Shown: positions 8,043-16,822, counted from the first letter of the stretch. The stretch: 64,000 bases of DNA from Pelagihabitans pacificus (GCF_009371985.2 NZ_VIKU02000001.1:930001-994000); one strand, 5' to 3'. The notes: a model not told the origin generated them from the letters alone. Translations and numbers: made by a program.

Positions 8043-8438
8043 TTATCTAATTCCTAACCCACCAATTACTTCTAATTCTTTCCCTTTTTGCGGACTTCCT
8101 TTCAGTATTGGGATGGCTTTTCCAATAAGTTCCTTCACTCCGAGAACATTCAGAGAATTGTCATGTGCTTGTTTGTTATCCCAAATCTCCGTTACCCATA
8201 CCTCATTCGGATATGTTTTATCAACACCCACTGCATACAATCTGCAACCTTTAGCCGATTCCATCAGTTTAGCCGCCTCAAGTAATATGCTGGAAAGCTC
8301 TTGTCCTTTTCCTTCCTTGGCAGTCAGTTTTCCATGCAGCCCGTAAGAAGTATTGTTTTCCAGATTGGTAAAACCCAATCTTGGCGAGCACTGAATAAAG
8401 AGTGCTGTGCATATGATTATGTAGAAGACTTTTTTCAT
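8043..8438 (-). CDS. Lipoprotein with ABM (quinol monooxygenase-like) domain
   Basis: The 131-residue protein starts with a lipoprotein signal peptide (MKKVFYIIICTALFIQC; the Cys at residue 17 is the lipidation site). The rest is an antibiotic-biosynthesis-monooxygenase fold: GLHGKLTAKEGKGQELSSIL, then VGVDKTYPNEVWVTEIWDNK. ABM enzymes such as YgiN oxidise quinols without cofactor. A membrane-anchored form is less usual. It follows the DUF6157 gene by 6 bp and converges with the GlxA-type gene. Confidence 0.8.
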   Translation of the reverse strand: MKKVFYIIICTALFIQCSPRLGFTNLENNTSYGLHGKLTAKEGKGQELSSILLEAAKLMESAKGCRLYAVGVDKTYPNEVWVTEIWDNKQAHDNSLNVLGVKELIGKAIPILKGSPQKGKELEVIGGLGIR

Positions 8439-8444
8439 GTAGAT

Positions 8445-8855
8445 TCATTTACGCTTTGTACGCATTGCTTTGACTTTCTTTATGGAATCATCTTCTAAAA
8501 AATCTTTGTACTCCTCGGTTTCTGCCCCGTAGATGGCAATTTTACCTTCTTCATCAGCATGTACTCCCCAGCCAAATTTTTTGGTCAGTGGTGAAGCTCG
8601 AAGACAAGGGCGACCCTTTGAAAAGTACTGCTCCCTTTGTTCTTCCAACTCGTGTTCATCAAAATTTTGCCTTGTGGCGAAAACACCAAATAGCACATCG
8701 TCTGAAGTATACTTGTAGGGGTTCTCATGTAACATTTCAAACTGTAGGTTGGCAATGGACTTCTTTTCCCCTTTAAGTGGGGGCATTTCACCTTTAGCTG
8801 TTGGACTGTCGGGAGCTATTTCGATAAAGGTGTTGTAATAGTTTATTGAATGCAT
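8445..8855 (-). CDS. DUF6157 family protein
   Basis: The 136-residue cytoplasmic protein begins MHSINYYNTFIEIAPDSP and contains PYKYTSDDVLFGVFA and KGRPCLRASPLTKKFGWGVH, the recognisable core of DUF6157. The function of the family is unknown. It lies 36 bp downstream of the WYL regulator and 6 bp upstream of the ABM lipoprotein gene. Confidence 0.82.
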   Translation of the reverse strand: MHSINYYNTFIEIAPDSPTAKGEMPPLKGEKKSIANLQFEMLHENPYKYTSDDVLFGVFATRQNFDEHELEEQREQYFSKGRPCLRASPLTKKFGWGVHADEEGKIAIYGAETEEYKDFLEDDSIKKVKAMRTKRK

Positions 8856-8891
8856 GTCTATCGTTTTTGGTAAAAATAAGCAGGCGCTGTG

Positions 8892-9626
8892 TCAACCCTT
8901 TGTCGCAGGTACATTGAAATGGTTATCGCGTTGTGTCTTTTCGTATTCTTGCATCGTCATTTTGTGGGGAGGAAAGTGCTCATCCTTTAAGGTCAATTTC
9001 TGGATTCTGTCCAATCTGAAGTTTCGATATTCGTTTCGTAATCGACACCAGGCAATTACTACCCAATTCTCTTCCATGTTGTGATAGATGGCAAATGGTT
9101 CAATATCTCTAGCGCTGATTTTCTTTTCACCGGCCTTTTTATAGTGTATCTCAATAACGAGAAAGTTTGTGAGTGCCTTTTGAATTTCTGCTAAAAAAGT
9201 ACTTGTTGTTTCGTCTTGCCAGTTTTTACCAATAATGGTCCTATGAGCAAGAAAATCTGCTTTTTCTTTTTCACTCGTTCTTAAAACGGCCTTGATTTTG
9301 TCAATTGCGGAATTGAATTCTCGAATCAGGGATTCATCCTTGGTCTTATCAATCATCTTCTTACCAAAGATTAAAGCGTTGGCTTCCGATTCGGTAAACA
9401 TTACCGGTGGAATAACATAGCCCTCCATTAGCGTGTAACCTTCACCTTCCAAAGAGACTATGGGCACACCGACCTGTTCCAAAGCCGTTAGGTCACGGTA
9501 TATAGTTCTTTTACTGACGCCAAAGGAATTCGCCAATTGCTGCACTTTTACTGCGGGTCTGGATTGCAGTTTAAGCAGAATGGATGTCAGCCGTGACAGT
9601 CTGGATATGTTGCTTGAATACGACAT
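8892..9626 (-). CDS. YafY-family HTH / WYL-domain transcriptional regulator
   Basis: The 244-residue protein has an N-terminal winged HTH (residues about 5-60, VQQLANSFGVSKRTIYRDL) and a C-terminal WYL domain (about 140-220, IEPFAIYHNMEENWVVIAWC, FRLDRIQKL). WYL domains bind ligands or nucleic acid and tune the HTH. Its ATG is immediately adjacent to the stop codon of the upstream gene. It is the second regulator inside the arsR-led operon. Confidence 0.9.
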   Translation of the reverse strand: MSYSSNISRLSRLTSILLKLQSRPAVKVQQLANSFGVSKRTIYRDLTALEQVGVPIVSLEGEGYTLMEGYVIPPVMFTESEANALIFGKKMIDKTKDESLIREFNSAIDKIKAVLRTSEKEKADFLAHRTIIGKNWQDETTSTFLAEIQKALTNFLVIEIHYKKAGEKKISARDIEPFAIYHNMEENWVVIAWCRLRNEYRNFRLDRIQKLTLKDEHFPPHKMTMQEYEKTQRDNHFNVPATKG

Positions 9627-10268
9627 TTAGATTTTTTTTCTACTGTTATATTTATCGTGAAGGCCTTCTCCATTCAAAATTTTTCCGGTACATTTTTCGA
9701 TTCTAGATTCACGGGTCTTTGATTGTTTGGGCTGTGAGAAATAAAGAATGTACCCTCGTTGTCTTCCAGGGGTCAACGATTCAAATGCCGACTTTAAGAC
9801 GGGGTCCTCTTCGAACTTATGTTCCAGTTCTGCAGGAATGGGCTCAGGGTTTTTCTTGAAATGTACTTTAAGGCCTGCCTTTTCCACCTCGATGGCTTCA
9901 TAAATGTATGATTTTACAACAGCTTCCATTTCAGGAATTCTCTCAGCATCTACAAACTTGATGTAACGTGCCGATTGGGAGTTTGGCCCAGGCATTTCTA
10001 AAATATCTTTAGCGTCCTTTAATAGAACACCTTTGAAGAAACTTATGACACTATAGTTCTTGAGCGCACTTACAGTTAACACATTGCTATTGTTAAAGGT
10101 GTAGCATGGCACTCCCCACTTTAGCTCTTCTGTCAACCCACAGTCCAAGACGATTGTTCTTAGTTTTTCCAGTTCAGCCGTCCATGCATGGACTTTGCAG
10201 TCAGGAGTTCCGCCTAACTCACAACGCATACATCCCTGTTCTAAATAATTATCAACTTTTGGATTCAT
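9627..10268 (-). CDS. YdeI-like / DUF1801 protein
   Basis: The 213-residue protein has a short Cys-rich N-terminus (CMRCELGGTPDC) that could bind zinc. A DUF1801-like domain follows (LTEELKWGVPCYTFNNSNVL), then a YdeI/OmpD-associated-like C-terminal helix region (TPGRQRGYILYFSQPKQSKTR). The family is uncharacterised. It lies 3 bp downstream of DoxX and directly abuts the WYL regulator. Confidence 0.82.
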   Translation of the reverse strand: MNPKVDNYLEQGCMRCELGGTPDCKVHAWTAELEKLRTIVLDCGLTEELKWGVPCYTFNNSNVLTVSALKNYSVISFFKGVLLKDAKDILEMPGPNSQSARYIKFVDAERIPEMEAVVKSYIYEAIEVEKAGLKVHFKKNPEPIPAELEHKFEEDPVLKSAFESLTPGRQRGYILYFSQPKQSKTRESRIEKCTGKILNGEGLHDKYNSRKKI

Positions 10269-10271
10269 GAG

Positions 10272-10664
10272 TTAGCTATTTATTTTTGATATAGGTTTTC
10301 GACTTTCTGGTCTGAAGTACCAGGAAACCACTGTGAGAATAAGGAGTAGTGTCGCCCCAAAATATTCCATCAATCCATCATTAACGGCTAGATGTGAAAA
10401 GATGGCTCCAGACATCAGAAAGGCAAAACCGGCATAGGCCCATTCTTTTACTAAGGGAAGCTTCGGTATCAAAACGGCAATAATGCCTAATAGTTTCCAG
10501 ATTCCAATTATTGAAAGCAAGTAAAGAGGATAACCTAATTGGGCCATTTTTTCTGCCTCTTCATCCAAGGGTATCAATTGAACGACTCCAGTGGAGACCA
10601 TCCCTAGTGATAACCAAACAGTGGCAATCCAGTAAATTATTTTATTCCTTTTTTTCATGTGCAT
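10272..10664 (-). CDS. DoxX-like small membrane protein
   Basis: The 130-residue integral membrane protein has four predicted transmembrane helices (about residues 9-30, 46-67, 73-92 and 97-116) and the DoxX-like GYPLYLLSIIGIWKLLG core. DoxX-like proteins are linked to membrane redox or thiol stress in some bacteria, but the role here is open. Start Met 1 or Met 3 is possible. It is the third gene of the arsR-led operon. Confidence 0.83.
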   Translation of the reverse strand: MHMKKRNKIIYWIATVWLSLGMVSTGVVQLIPLDEEAEKMAQLGYPLYLLSIIGIWKLLGIIAVLIPKLPLVKEWAYAGFAFLMSGAIFSHLAVNDGLMEYFGATLLLILTVVSWYFRPESRKPISKINS

Positions 10665-10669
10665 TAGTT

Positions 10670-11128
10670 TTAGCTGGAAAGGAGTTCTTCGAGTTTGTTA
10701 TGTGCCCTATTGAGACCAAAAGCAAACGGAAGTTTTAACAAGTTGTCTCTGTCGGAAATAGATTTAAAGACAATAAGCATTTCAAGCTTGCTGTTATTTT
10801 CGTTGATTTCTTGAAATTCGAGAAACTCCAATTGTACAGGAAAGGTTGTGTTTTCCATTTCAAAAGTCCGAGTGATTTTTTGATTGGGCTCAAATTCATG
10901 GATGGTACCATTAAAGCCATGCTTGTTTCCTTGTGGGTCAGTGGTTTCGAAGTGATAACTTCCGTGCTTTTTGCTTTCCAGTTTTATAACTTTTGTTCCC
11001 ATCCAATGTTCCACAATTTCAGGGTTAACATAAGCTTTGAAAAGAGATTCCAATGGCAACTCAAACACTCGTGAAATTCGTATCTCTTGTTTGCCTTCCT
11101 CGGCAACTACTTTGGTCTTTTGCTCCAT
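10670..11128 (-). CDS. SRPBCC (AHSA1-type) protein
   Basis: The 152-residue protein has the AHSA1 pattern: FELPLESLFKAYVNPEIVEHWMG near the N-terminus and KSISDRDNLLKLPFAFGLNRA near the end. It starts 1 bp after the arsR stop codon. ArsR plus AHSA1-type SRPBCC is a frequent two-gene unit in bacteria, in which the SRPBCC protein may sense or handle the inducing ligand. Confidence 0.87.
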   Translation of the reverse strand: MEQKTKVVAEEGKQEIRISRVFELPLESLFKAYVNPEIVEHWMGTKVIKLESKKHGSYHFETTDPQGNKHGFNGTIHEFEPNQKITRTFEMENTTFPVQLEFLEFQEINENNSKLEMLIVFKSISDRDNLLKLPFAFGLNRAHNKLEELLSS

Positions 11129-11129
11129 A

Positions 11130-11453
11130 CTATGCTTTGTTTGGTTGGTTTTTCATAATAGTCTCAAGCTTATCAAAACGTTCATCCCACATCTTGCGAT
11201 AAGGTTCAATGAAGTTTGCAATTTCTTTCAACTTTTCAGGATTTAAGTGATAATAGATTTCCCTACCTGTCTGTTCCTGTTTCAGTAGCTCACATTCGGT
11301 GAGTATCTGAATGTGCTTGGATATCGTCTGCCTTGAAAAATCAAATTCTTCAGCTATAGCCCCTGGGGTCATTGCCTGAACAGCGACCATTGAAATGATA
11401 ACCCTCCTGGTTGGGTCGGCAATAGCTTGAAACACATCTCTTCTTAATTTCAT
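11130..11453 (-). CDS. ArsR-family transcriptional repressor
   Basis: The 107-residue winged-HTH protein begins [20 protein letters not shown], with the recognition helix in [19 protein letters not shown]. There is no metal-binding Cys pair in the usual ELCVCDL position, so it belongs to the non-metal (SdpR-like) group. The frame extends to 11489, but the extra 12 codons run through the operator and -7 box. The ATG at 11451-11453 is therefore the start. It heads a seven-gene operon (arsR, SRPBCC, DoxX, YdeI, WYL, DUF6157, ABM lipoprotein) and very probably represses it. Confidence 0.92.
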   Translation of the reverse strand: MKLRRDVFQAIADPTRRVIISMVAVQAMTPGAIAEEFDFSRQTISKHIQILTECELLKQEQTGREIYYHLNPEKLKEIANFIEPYRKMWDERFDKLETIMKNQPNKA

Positions 11454-11456
11454 TAC

Positions 11457-11501
11457 GCAGTCATTTGACTGCAAATATACAAAATGCAATCATTTGACTG
11501 C
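11457..11501 (-). promoter_or_regulatory. ArsR operator pair embracing the -7 box
   Basis: GCAGTCATTTGACTGC at 11457-11472 is a perfect inverted repeat with 7-bp arms. A second copy with one mismatch lies at 11486-11501, 29 bp further upstream. The -7 box TATATTTG (minus strand, 11472-11479) lies between the two copies. This is the geometry expected for autorepression by a homodimeric ArsR protein. Confidence 0.75.
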
Positions 11502-11802
11502 GCAAATTTGTATGTGGAATTTTCCTCTTGTAAAATGTCCGTTTTATTGCACTAAGTAAAAGAACTGAAAGCAATTATTAGTGTAGCCTCATTTCTGGTC
11601 ATTCTTGGTTGTATCGCTAATTGATCTTATATGGTACATTTTGAATTCAAGACCAAACTAATACGGTGAACCCCCTGCGTGAAGAACTTGTGATATGAAC
11701 GATTTTGGTTTTATCGAAGCACTACGTCTATATTTCGAGCTACATTTTATTCGGAATTCAATGGGCTATTACCAAAACTTTTCACAAAGCTAAATTTTAC
11801 AC

Positions 11803-11843
11803 AATAAAAAAGGCCCCCAAATCTTTCGGAGGCCTTATTTTTA
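11803..11843. terminator. Terminator-like hairpin, either strand
   Basis: AAGGCC and GGCCTT arms flank a partly paired loop. T-runs are present on both sides when read in either direction, with six T on the minus strand. No gene is clearly served by it. Confidence 0.45.
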
Positions 11844-11883
11844 TCGGCGGTCTGGAAGGCCTCGGGGGAACTTTTCTTCAAAA

Positions 11884-11920
11884 CCCCCTATTCCAAAGGC
11901 CTGCCAAGGGGGCGTTTTTT
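11884..11920 (+). terminator. Terminator-like hairpin
   Basis: A CCCCCT/AGGGGG stem is followed by CG and six T (11915-11920). No plus-strand gene lies immediately upstream, so it may be a relic of a lost gene. Confidence 0.4.
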
Positions 11921-12275
11921 AGGCTCACCGCAAGGCTTACCTTTTAACGAAGTTTAACGTTTGAAGGAGTTTCCTATATCAACCATCAGCAAGAATGAAA
12001 ATCATCGTTTTTTCAACTCTATGAATTAAGAACAATAATTAAGTATAAGACCGCGTGCATAAACTGTATTAAAATGGTAAAGGGTTTTAGCTTCCTTTTA
12101 ATAGGCAAATCTTTGTTAAAGAAAATATGTAGTGAATGACGCAGGTCATTGACAGAAAATGCATATAAATCTACTTTTAACATGCTTTAAGCACAAGCTT
12201 TGGATCTACTATTCATAAACCAGCTGACAACTTCCCCCTTCATTTTTTCCTTACATCATCATTTAATCTTACCCA

Positions 12276-13817
12276 ATGAAAAAGTATTTATATTATTTGA
12301 TGTTACTTTTAATTCCTTTGGTCTCTTGTGAGAAAGATAATTTGGATTCAAAGATTTTAGAAGGAACACAAGCAGGAGATGCAACTACCAAGGTTGACCT
12401 GGCTGCTTCAAAAGAGTTTTTTACCGTCATAGGACAGAGTAACCCAGTAGTAGACCTTCCTGCCGTGCAAAATGCCGTAGACAATTACGACAGAATCACA
12501 CTGAGCGGAGTGTTCGACTTCGGTTCTGACGAAATTACCGGGGGTGTGGATATCACCAGACCCAATGTCATTTTAAAAGGGCCGGCTACCATATTAAATG
12601 GGGCGAAGACACAAAGTGTCCCGGAACTTGGAAAGTTAAGAGTCCCCATTAGTATTCGTGCGCCAGGGGTGGAGGTGCGAGACATTGAATTCAACTGTAA
12701 CCACGACGGTATTCTTGTTTATGTACAAGAAAATGGGAAACCGGTTGTCATCTACAGTAATACGGTTAGTGTAGGTGAATTTGGGGGTGGAGTGGCAATC
12801 GCAGCTACCCCGGGTGGTATCAAAGTGCTGAATAATACAATATCTGCCTTCTACCCTTACCTTGCCATTGAAACCACCGGAAATACGGAGATAGTTCAGA
12901 ATGAGATGCAGGAATGTTTTGAGTGTGTCTTTATATTCGGATTTGACCACAAACTCGATATTCTGGACAATATCATGAGCACTAATTCTTTTGCATTTGA
13001 GGGCATGTTCATTGGATCATGGCAAGTAACTACCGAGACAGGACCGGATTGGGGCGATAACCCACCGGTCAGGATCATAGATAATACCATAGAAATTGAG
13101 GGTATTGATGCAGCGGGGATTATAGTTGGCACTTCCGCCCACGGTATTAATAACACCTTGGTCAAGGGCAATGTAATAACCGGTACAGGAGGTTATTCCG
13201 GTCTATTGAAAGAACCCTATGGTCGCAATAACAGATTCATCAACAATGATCTTAGCGGGTTAACGACCTATGGGCCGCAACTCTGGTTGCATGGAGGTAG
13301 GAACAACCATTTCCAAAACAACAAATTGGGAAGCGTTCTACCCATACCAGGAGGTGGATTTGCACCAGTACAACAAGATGCGGCTACCCTGGTCTCAACG
13401 GTCAACTGGCATCTTAACGATGGCTTAAATACGCCAGATCCCCTAAATGAGGGAAATCATTTCAGCAATAATGACTACGGCCAAACGGGCGTATCTGGCT
13501 GGTCAGAGGATACGGGATCCATAGGTGCTGTGTTGCTCTTAGATTTCATCCAGAGGTTTGATTCAGATGGATTTCCTTTTGAAGAGCCCTTTGCTATGGA
13601 GAACTTCGTTTCTGAGAAAAAATTTCCTGCTGGGACTGACCTATGTGACCAGGTGCTCGACATTGGTGGTACAAATCATATTGCTGGCTGGAAGGCCTGT
13701 GAATCTCACACTAAAATGGCCTATGAGATGGCGAGCAAGAGCTACAAGAATTTCGGCCAGCGACATAAAGATAGGAACCGGAAACGAATGGAGATTTTGG
13801 AAAAGTTCAGAGAATAA
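12276..13817 (+). CDS. Lipoprotein with right-handed beta-helix repeats
   Basis: The 513-residue protein has a lipoprotein signal peptide (MKKYLYYLMLLLIPLVSC, Cys 18). Repeated short beta-helix coils extend from about residue 90 to 400, visible as recurring NTI, NNTL, NNDL and NNKL turns (VIYSNTVSV, VLNNTISAF, IIDNTIEIEG, LVKGNVITG, FINNDLSG, FQNNKLGS). Such parallel beta-helices are shared by polysaccharide lyases, NosD-like and DUF1565 proteins. No catalytic triad can be assigned from sequence alone. A polysaccharide-related role beside a sulfatase is plausible but not shown. Confidence 0.85.
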   Translation: MKKYLYYLMLLLIPLVSCEKDNLDSKILEGTQAGDATTKVDLAASKEFFTVIGQSNPVVDLPAVQNAVDNYDRITLSGVFDFGSDEITGGVDITRPNVILKGPATILNGAKTQSVPELGKLRVPISIRAPGVEVRDIEFNCNHDGILVYVQENGKPVVIYSNTVSVGEFGGGVAIAATPGGIKVLNNTISAFYPYLAIETTGNTEIVQNEMQECFECVFIFGFDHKLDILDNIMSTNSFAFEGMFIGSWQVTTETGPDWGDNPPVRIIDNTIEIEGIDAAGIIVGTSAHGINNTLVKGNVITGTGGYSGLLKEPYGRNNRFINNDLSGLTTYGPQLWLHGGRNNHFQNNKLGSVLPIPGGGFAPVQQDAATLVSTVNWHLNDGLNTPDPLNEGNHFSNNDYGQTGVSGWSEDTGSIGAVLLLDFIQRFDSDGFPFEEPFAMENFVSEKKFPAGTDLCDQVLDIGGTNHIAGWKACESHTKMAYEMASKSYKNFGQRHKDRNRKRMEILEKFRE

Positions 13818-14350
13818 ATGGAAAAACTGGACATGCCGGCTATACCTGGAGTTCATTACAACAAAAGCCTGGAAACTAAAAGTTTTCGGGCTTTTTGGTT
13901 ATTCTTCAAGTCTAAAGGTGACCTAACTGGCGCTTATTTTTCTTTACATTTTCAATCATAATTCTCGATACAACGTGATGAGAATTTCAAAAAGTAAGGA
14001 ATATCCTTCGTTTATCCATACGCTGAAATTCGACCAATGGTTTATTAAAAAAAGTCATTTTCATTTGCTATAAACTCGGTCATCCTTTTATATACTAAAG
14101 GCGAAAGGGTTGAGCCAAATAACACTCCTAATCAGCTCATATTTCGTAGTTTTTGAGCCGAATAGGAAAATTATTCGGCTCATACCCCTTGGTTCTTAGC
14201 GAGCGTTACAGAGATTTGCAAGACCTAGTCACAAAAGATATTTCAACCCTATGGGTGGAGGACGTGCGAGGTATGAAATTAATAGTAAGCCGATATTGTT
14301 CGTAACGGCCTTCCAGTTTAGGAAAACAATATTATACTAGGTAACTTGAG
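13818..14350. other. Intergenic region between beta-helix lipoprotein and sulfatase
   Basis: It holds the terminator of the upstream gene (13865-13896) and a perfect 10-bp inverted repeat, GAGCCGAATA at 14155-14164 and TATTCGGCTC at 14172-14181, without a following T-run. No coding potential is recognised. Confidence 0.5.
13865..13896 (+). terminator. Intrinsic terminator of the beta-helix gene
   Basis: An AAGCC...GGCTT hairpin with an internal AAACT/AGTTT stem, followed by a T-run, lies about 47 bp after the stop codon. Confidence 0.7.
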
Positions 14351-15790
14351 TTAGTTACTTTCCAAAAAACCTGATCTGTTTCTTTCTGCTTGCAAAAAAT
14401 CTTCCAATTTGCCCGATAAACTTCTTTCGATTTCTGGTTCTGATCCAAGCAAATTGTAAAGTTCTCTATGATCCTGTTGTAAATTAAATAATTCAACAGG
14501 ATTTATACTATCTGCCAACATTTTCCACTTACCTTCAATGACTACAGAAGTTGAAAATGGCTTTGGTTTAGGTCCTTGATTTTGAAAATGTTTGTAGAGA
14601 TCCATTTGCCAAAATAGAGGTTCTCGCAAAGTATATCCCTCATTGTCTGTAAAAACGTTCCATTGGCTTTTACCATCCAGATTTAAAGAGTCCTCGATTT
14701 TGATGTTGACCGCATCGCATACCGTTGGCAAAAGGTCCGCCATATGTATGGTGTTAAAAGAGTGCGAATTTTGTGGGATTTTATTTTTCCAAACAGCAAA
14801 CATGGGAACTCGAATGCCCCCTTCATGTAAATCAGTTTTACCTCCCCTAAAAGGACCCGGACTACCCTCATATGCCGGACCGTTATCCGAGGTAAATAGT
14901 ATCAGTGTATTTTCAAATATCCCCTTTCCTTTCAGGTGACGAATTAAACGTCCAATATTTGCATCAAGATGCGAAACCATGGATCGAAATTTTAATTGGT
15001 CACCCTGAACACCAAGTCTTTTGTATTTTGAGTAATGCGGTTCTGGTGCCGGTTCATAAGGTGTATGGGGCACATCAAACCATAAATTCAAAAAGAAAGG
15101 CTTCTGGGCCTTGGTGCTCATATCTATTACCTCTATAGCCTCGTCAACTTTTATTTCAGTCCAGTGTCCTGAATTCTCTTTGGCTCTTTGATCATTGCGA
15201 ACCATATATTTTCCGCCTTGACGGTACAATTGCCTTTTGTTTATTAAATCAGGTCTTATGGGCGCTCCTTCAATACTTGTCAAACTATGGTCAAAACCAT
15301 GTTGCAAAGGGCCTGGATTTGCTTTTTGACCTAGGTTCCGAGCCTTATAATCTTTAGGACGTAGCCCACCAAGGTGCCATTTGCCTATATGGGCAGTAAA
15401 GTATCCGGCCCTGCCCAAAATCTCGGAAATGGTTGTAGCGCTTGTTGGTAGATGCTCCTCTTCATCGGTGAAATGCCGTCTGATGTCAAAACGCAAAGGA
15501 AACTTTCCCGTAAGTAGGCAGGCTCTTGATGGTGAACATACTGCAGATCCAGCATAGAAACTTGAGAATCTCATTCCTAATCTCGCCAAAGAATCAATAT
15601 TTGGAGTTTCAATCGACTGACTACCATATATAGATAGGTCTCCATAGCCCAAGTCGTCAGCTAACAATACTATTACGTTTGGAGGAATCGCTATATCTTC
15701 AGTACTCTGAATTTTTTCCTTTTGGCAACGTACTCCGATTGCGAGTGCTGCCGACAAAATAAAAATTACAACTATTGATTTTGGTTGCAC
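14351..15790 (-). CDS. S1-family sulfatase
   Basis: The 479-residue protein has an N-terminal signal segment ending near Cys 23 (the residue before it is Arg, so the lipobox is atypical). The sulfatase fold starts at NVIVLLADDLGYGDLS, where the Asp pair binds calcium. The maturation motif CSPSRACLLTG, near residue 87, contains the Cys converted to formylglycine. IGKWHLGG and TSDNGPAYEG are further active-site signatures. It removes sulfate from a polysaccharide or other ester. The substrate cannot be read from sequence. No sulfatase-maturing enzyme or SusCD pair is next to it. Confidence 0.93.
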   Translation of the reverse strand: MQPKSIVVIFILSAALAIGVRCQKEKIQSTEDIAIPPNVIVLLADDLGYGDLSIYGSQSIETPNIDSLARLGMRFSSFYAGSAVCSPSRACLLTGKFPLRFDIRRHFTDEEEHLPTSATTISEILGRAGYFTAHIGKWHLGGLRPKDYKARNLGQKANPGPLQHGFDHSLTSIEGAPIRPDLINKRQLYRQGGKYMVRNDQRAKENSGHWTEIKVDEAIEVIDMSTKAQKPFFLNLWFDVPHTPYEPAPEPHYSKYKRLGVQGDQLKFRSMVSHLDANIGRLIRHLKGKGIFENTLILFTSDNGPAYEGSPGPFRGGKTDLHEGGIRVPMFAVWKNKIPQNSHSFNTIHMADLLPTVCDAVNIKIEDSLNLDGKSQWNVFTDNEGYTLREPLFWQMDLYKHFQNQGPKPKPFSTSVVIEGKWKMLADSINPVELFNLQQDHRELYNLLGSEPEIERSLSGKLEDFLQAERNRSGFLESN

Positions 15791-15860
15791 GGGTTCAGTT
15801 GATTAGCAATTATATTCTTTTAATCGAGTTGTGTGTACATCTATGAAAATAGGTCAATAA

Positions 15861-16049
15861 TTAGTTATCCCTGCTAGTTTAGGAGCCTTCTCATATGGTT
15901 CTGAAGTGCATCAAAATTTTGTTTTACATATTCCAAGTCTTCATTCCCATATTATTAATGAAAGGGTAAATCCCCAAATTTATAAGCACGCTATTCGCAT
16001 AGAACCTACTTATGCTATCAGTGCTCTGCAACATTTAAAGCAAAAGTGA
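15861..16049 (+). pseudogene. Coding-like remnant of unknown gene
   Basis: This frame is open for 62 codons without a start codon and ends in TGA. It encodes a plausible protein C-terminus (HIINERVNPQIYKHAIRIEP...LKQK). The composition looks coding, but no family is recognised. It borders the IS3 wreck, which suggests a gene truncated by insertion or deletion. Confidence 0.3.
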
Positions 16050-16078
16050 AGACTTATCCCTTTTCATACAGCGGTAAA

Positions 16079-16540
16079 TTAAACAAAATGATGTTTCAAA
16101 GGGGCAAGCCCCTTTGAAAATTCCTCCAAATATTCTTTCGGGCCGCTCCGTCCCGACGATTTATGTGGATGGAAACAGTTGTATTCCTACCTCAACCGCT
16201 CGGTCTCCAGGTTCACCTCTTCAATGTCCCTAAAAGAATGGGCGTCTAGTACATCCTCTCTATAGGTGCGGTTGAACAGTTCGATGTACCCGTTATGGCC
16301 CGGTTGGATGTATTCCATCTCGATGTCCTCGACTTCACGGTAGTTCACGCACACTCTTAAGAGAAACTCGATTCCATTGGCCACACGAATGGCCTACGGC
16401 TTGCCATGAATCTCTATCGCATCCCTTCGATATTCCACGATGCGAAGCCCCGGAATGGAGAAGTTTCCCTTCGTACAAAGGGCCTCTCGGTTAAAGTCGC
16501 CCATCAGGTCGAAGACACTGAAGCTCCCTCTCATACTGTT
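16079..16540 (-). pseudogene. IS3-family transposase (orfB, DDE integrase) remnant
   Basis: One minus-strand frame reads through the C-terminal half of an IS3 orfB protein. It contains FDLMGDFNREAL, IHGKP, RVANGIEF, IQPGHNGYIELFNRTYREDVLDAHSF and EYNCFHPHKSSGRSGPKEY, the last before a TAA at 16079-16081. Two in-frame TAG codons interrupt it (16394-16396 and just before 16187). The usual PGxPxxNGY segment is shortened to PGHNGY, and the N-terminal half is missing. The element is dead. Confidence 0.85.
16094..16119. repeat. 12-bp perfect inverted repeat
   Basis: TTTCAAAGGGGC (16094-16105) and GCCCCTTTGAAA (16108-16119) are separated by two bases. It lies in the 3' end of the transposase remnant. 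Confidence 0.6.
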
Positions 16541-16574
16541 TAAAATTAAGATTAATATTCTACTTTTAAACAGT
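16535..16574. repeat. 11-bp inverted repeat at the transposase break point
   Basis: ACTGTTTAAAA (16535-16545) and TTTTAAACAGT (16564-16574) are perfect complements around an 18-bp AT-rich loop. They lie exactly where the transposase homology stops, so this could be a small inserted element or a terminus. Confidence 0.5.
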
Positions 16575-16600
16575 TCGATTTTTTGAGGAAGCTTACAGGC

Positions 16601-16767
16601 GGCCCTGCAATACTCAAACCTTATCCCAACTTCGTTGGCTCTATTGGCGCAACAGCATGAAGATGTACTTTGATTCACTAGATGACGGGATTGCTTCCTC
16701 ATTGCATTCGGAAGCGGCCCAAAGGGTGGCCCTTCAATACTCAAACCCTTATGCCAACATCGTTGGC
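16601..16767. repeat. Imperfect direct repeat of about 40 bp, two copies
   Basis: The segment at 16601-16638 (starting GGCCCTGCAATACTCAAACC) recurs at 16728-16767 (GGCCCTTCAATACTCAAACC) with few differences. Each copy ends in CGTTGGC. The spacer is about 90 bp. The pair lies between the IS3 remnant and tRNA-Asp, which suggests a scar of mobile DNA. Confidence 0.6.
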
Positions 16768-16777
16768 ATACTTTTTT
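16750..16777 (+). terminator. Terminator-like hairpin in the second repeat copy
   Basis: TATGCCAAC and GTTGGCATA form a perfect 9-bp stem with an ATC loop, followed by CTTTTTTA. No plus-strand gene precedes it. Confidence 0.5.
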
Positions 16778-16822
16778 ATAGTTTCTCAAATTCCAAAAGC
16801 GAGCTTTTTGTTTTCGAAACTA

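Larger units (their letters stand above)
11502..12275. other. Intergenic region with terminator-like hairpins and a lipoprotein-leader-like remnant
   Basis: No intact gene is seen. The plus-strand frame 11556-11624 would encode a hydrophobic stretch ending VASFLVILGCIAN and a stop. It looks like the start of a lipoprotein signal peptide but has no start codon. Two hairpins follow, at 11803-11843 and 11884-11920. The last 300 bp before 12276 are AT-rich and should hold the promoter of the beta-helix gene; AATCTTTG at 12108-12115 is a weak -7 candidate. Confidence 0.4.

Noticed and set aside
11705-11947. Plus-strand frame of 80 codons
   Set aside because: It runs straight through two terminator-like hairpins and has no family resemblance.
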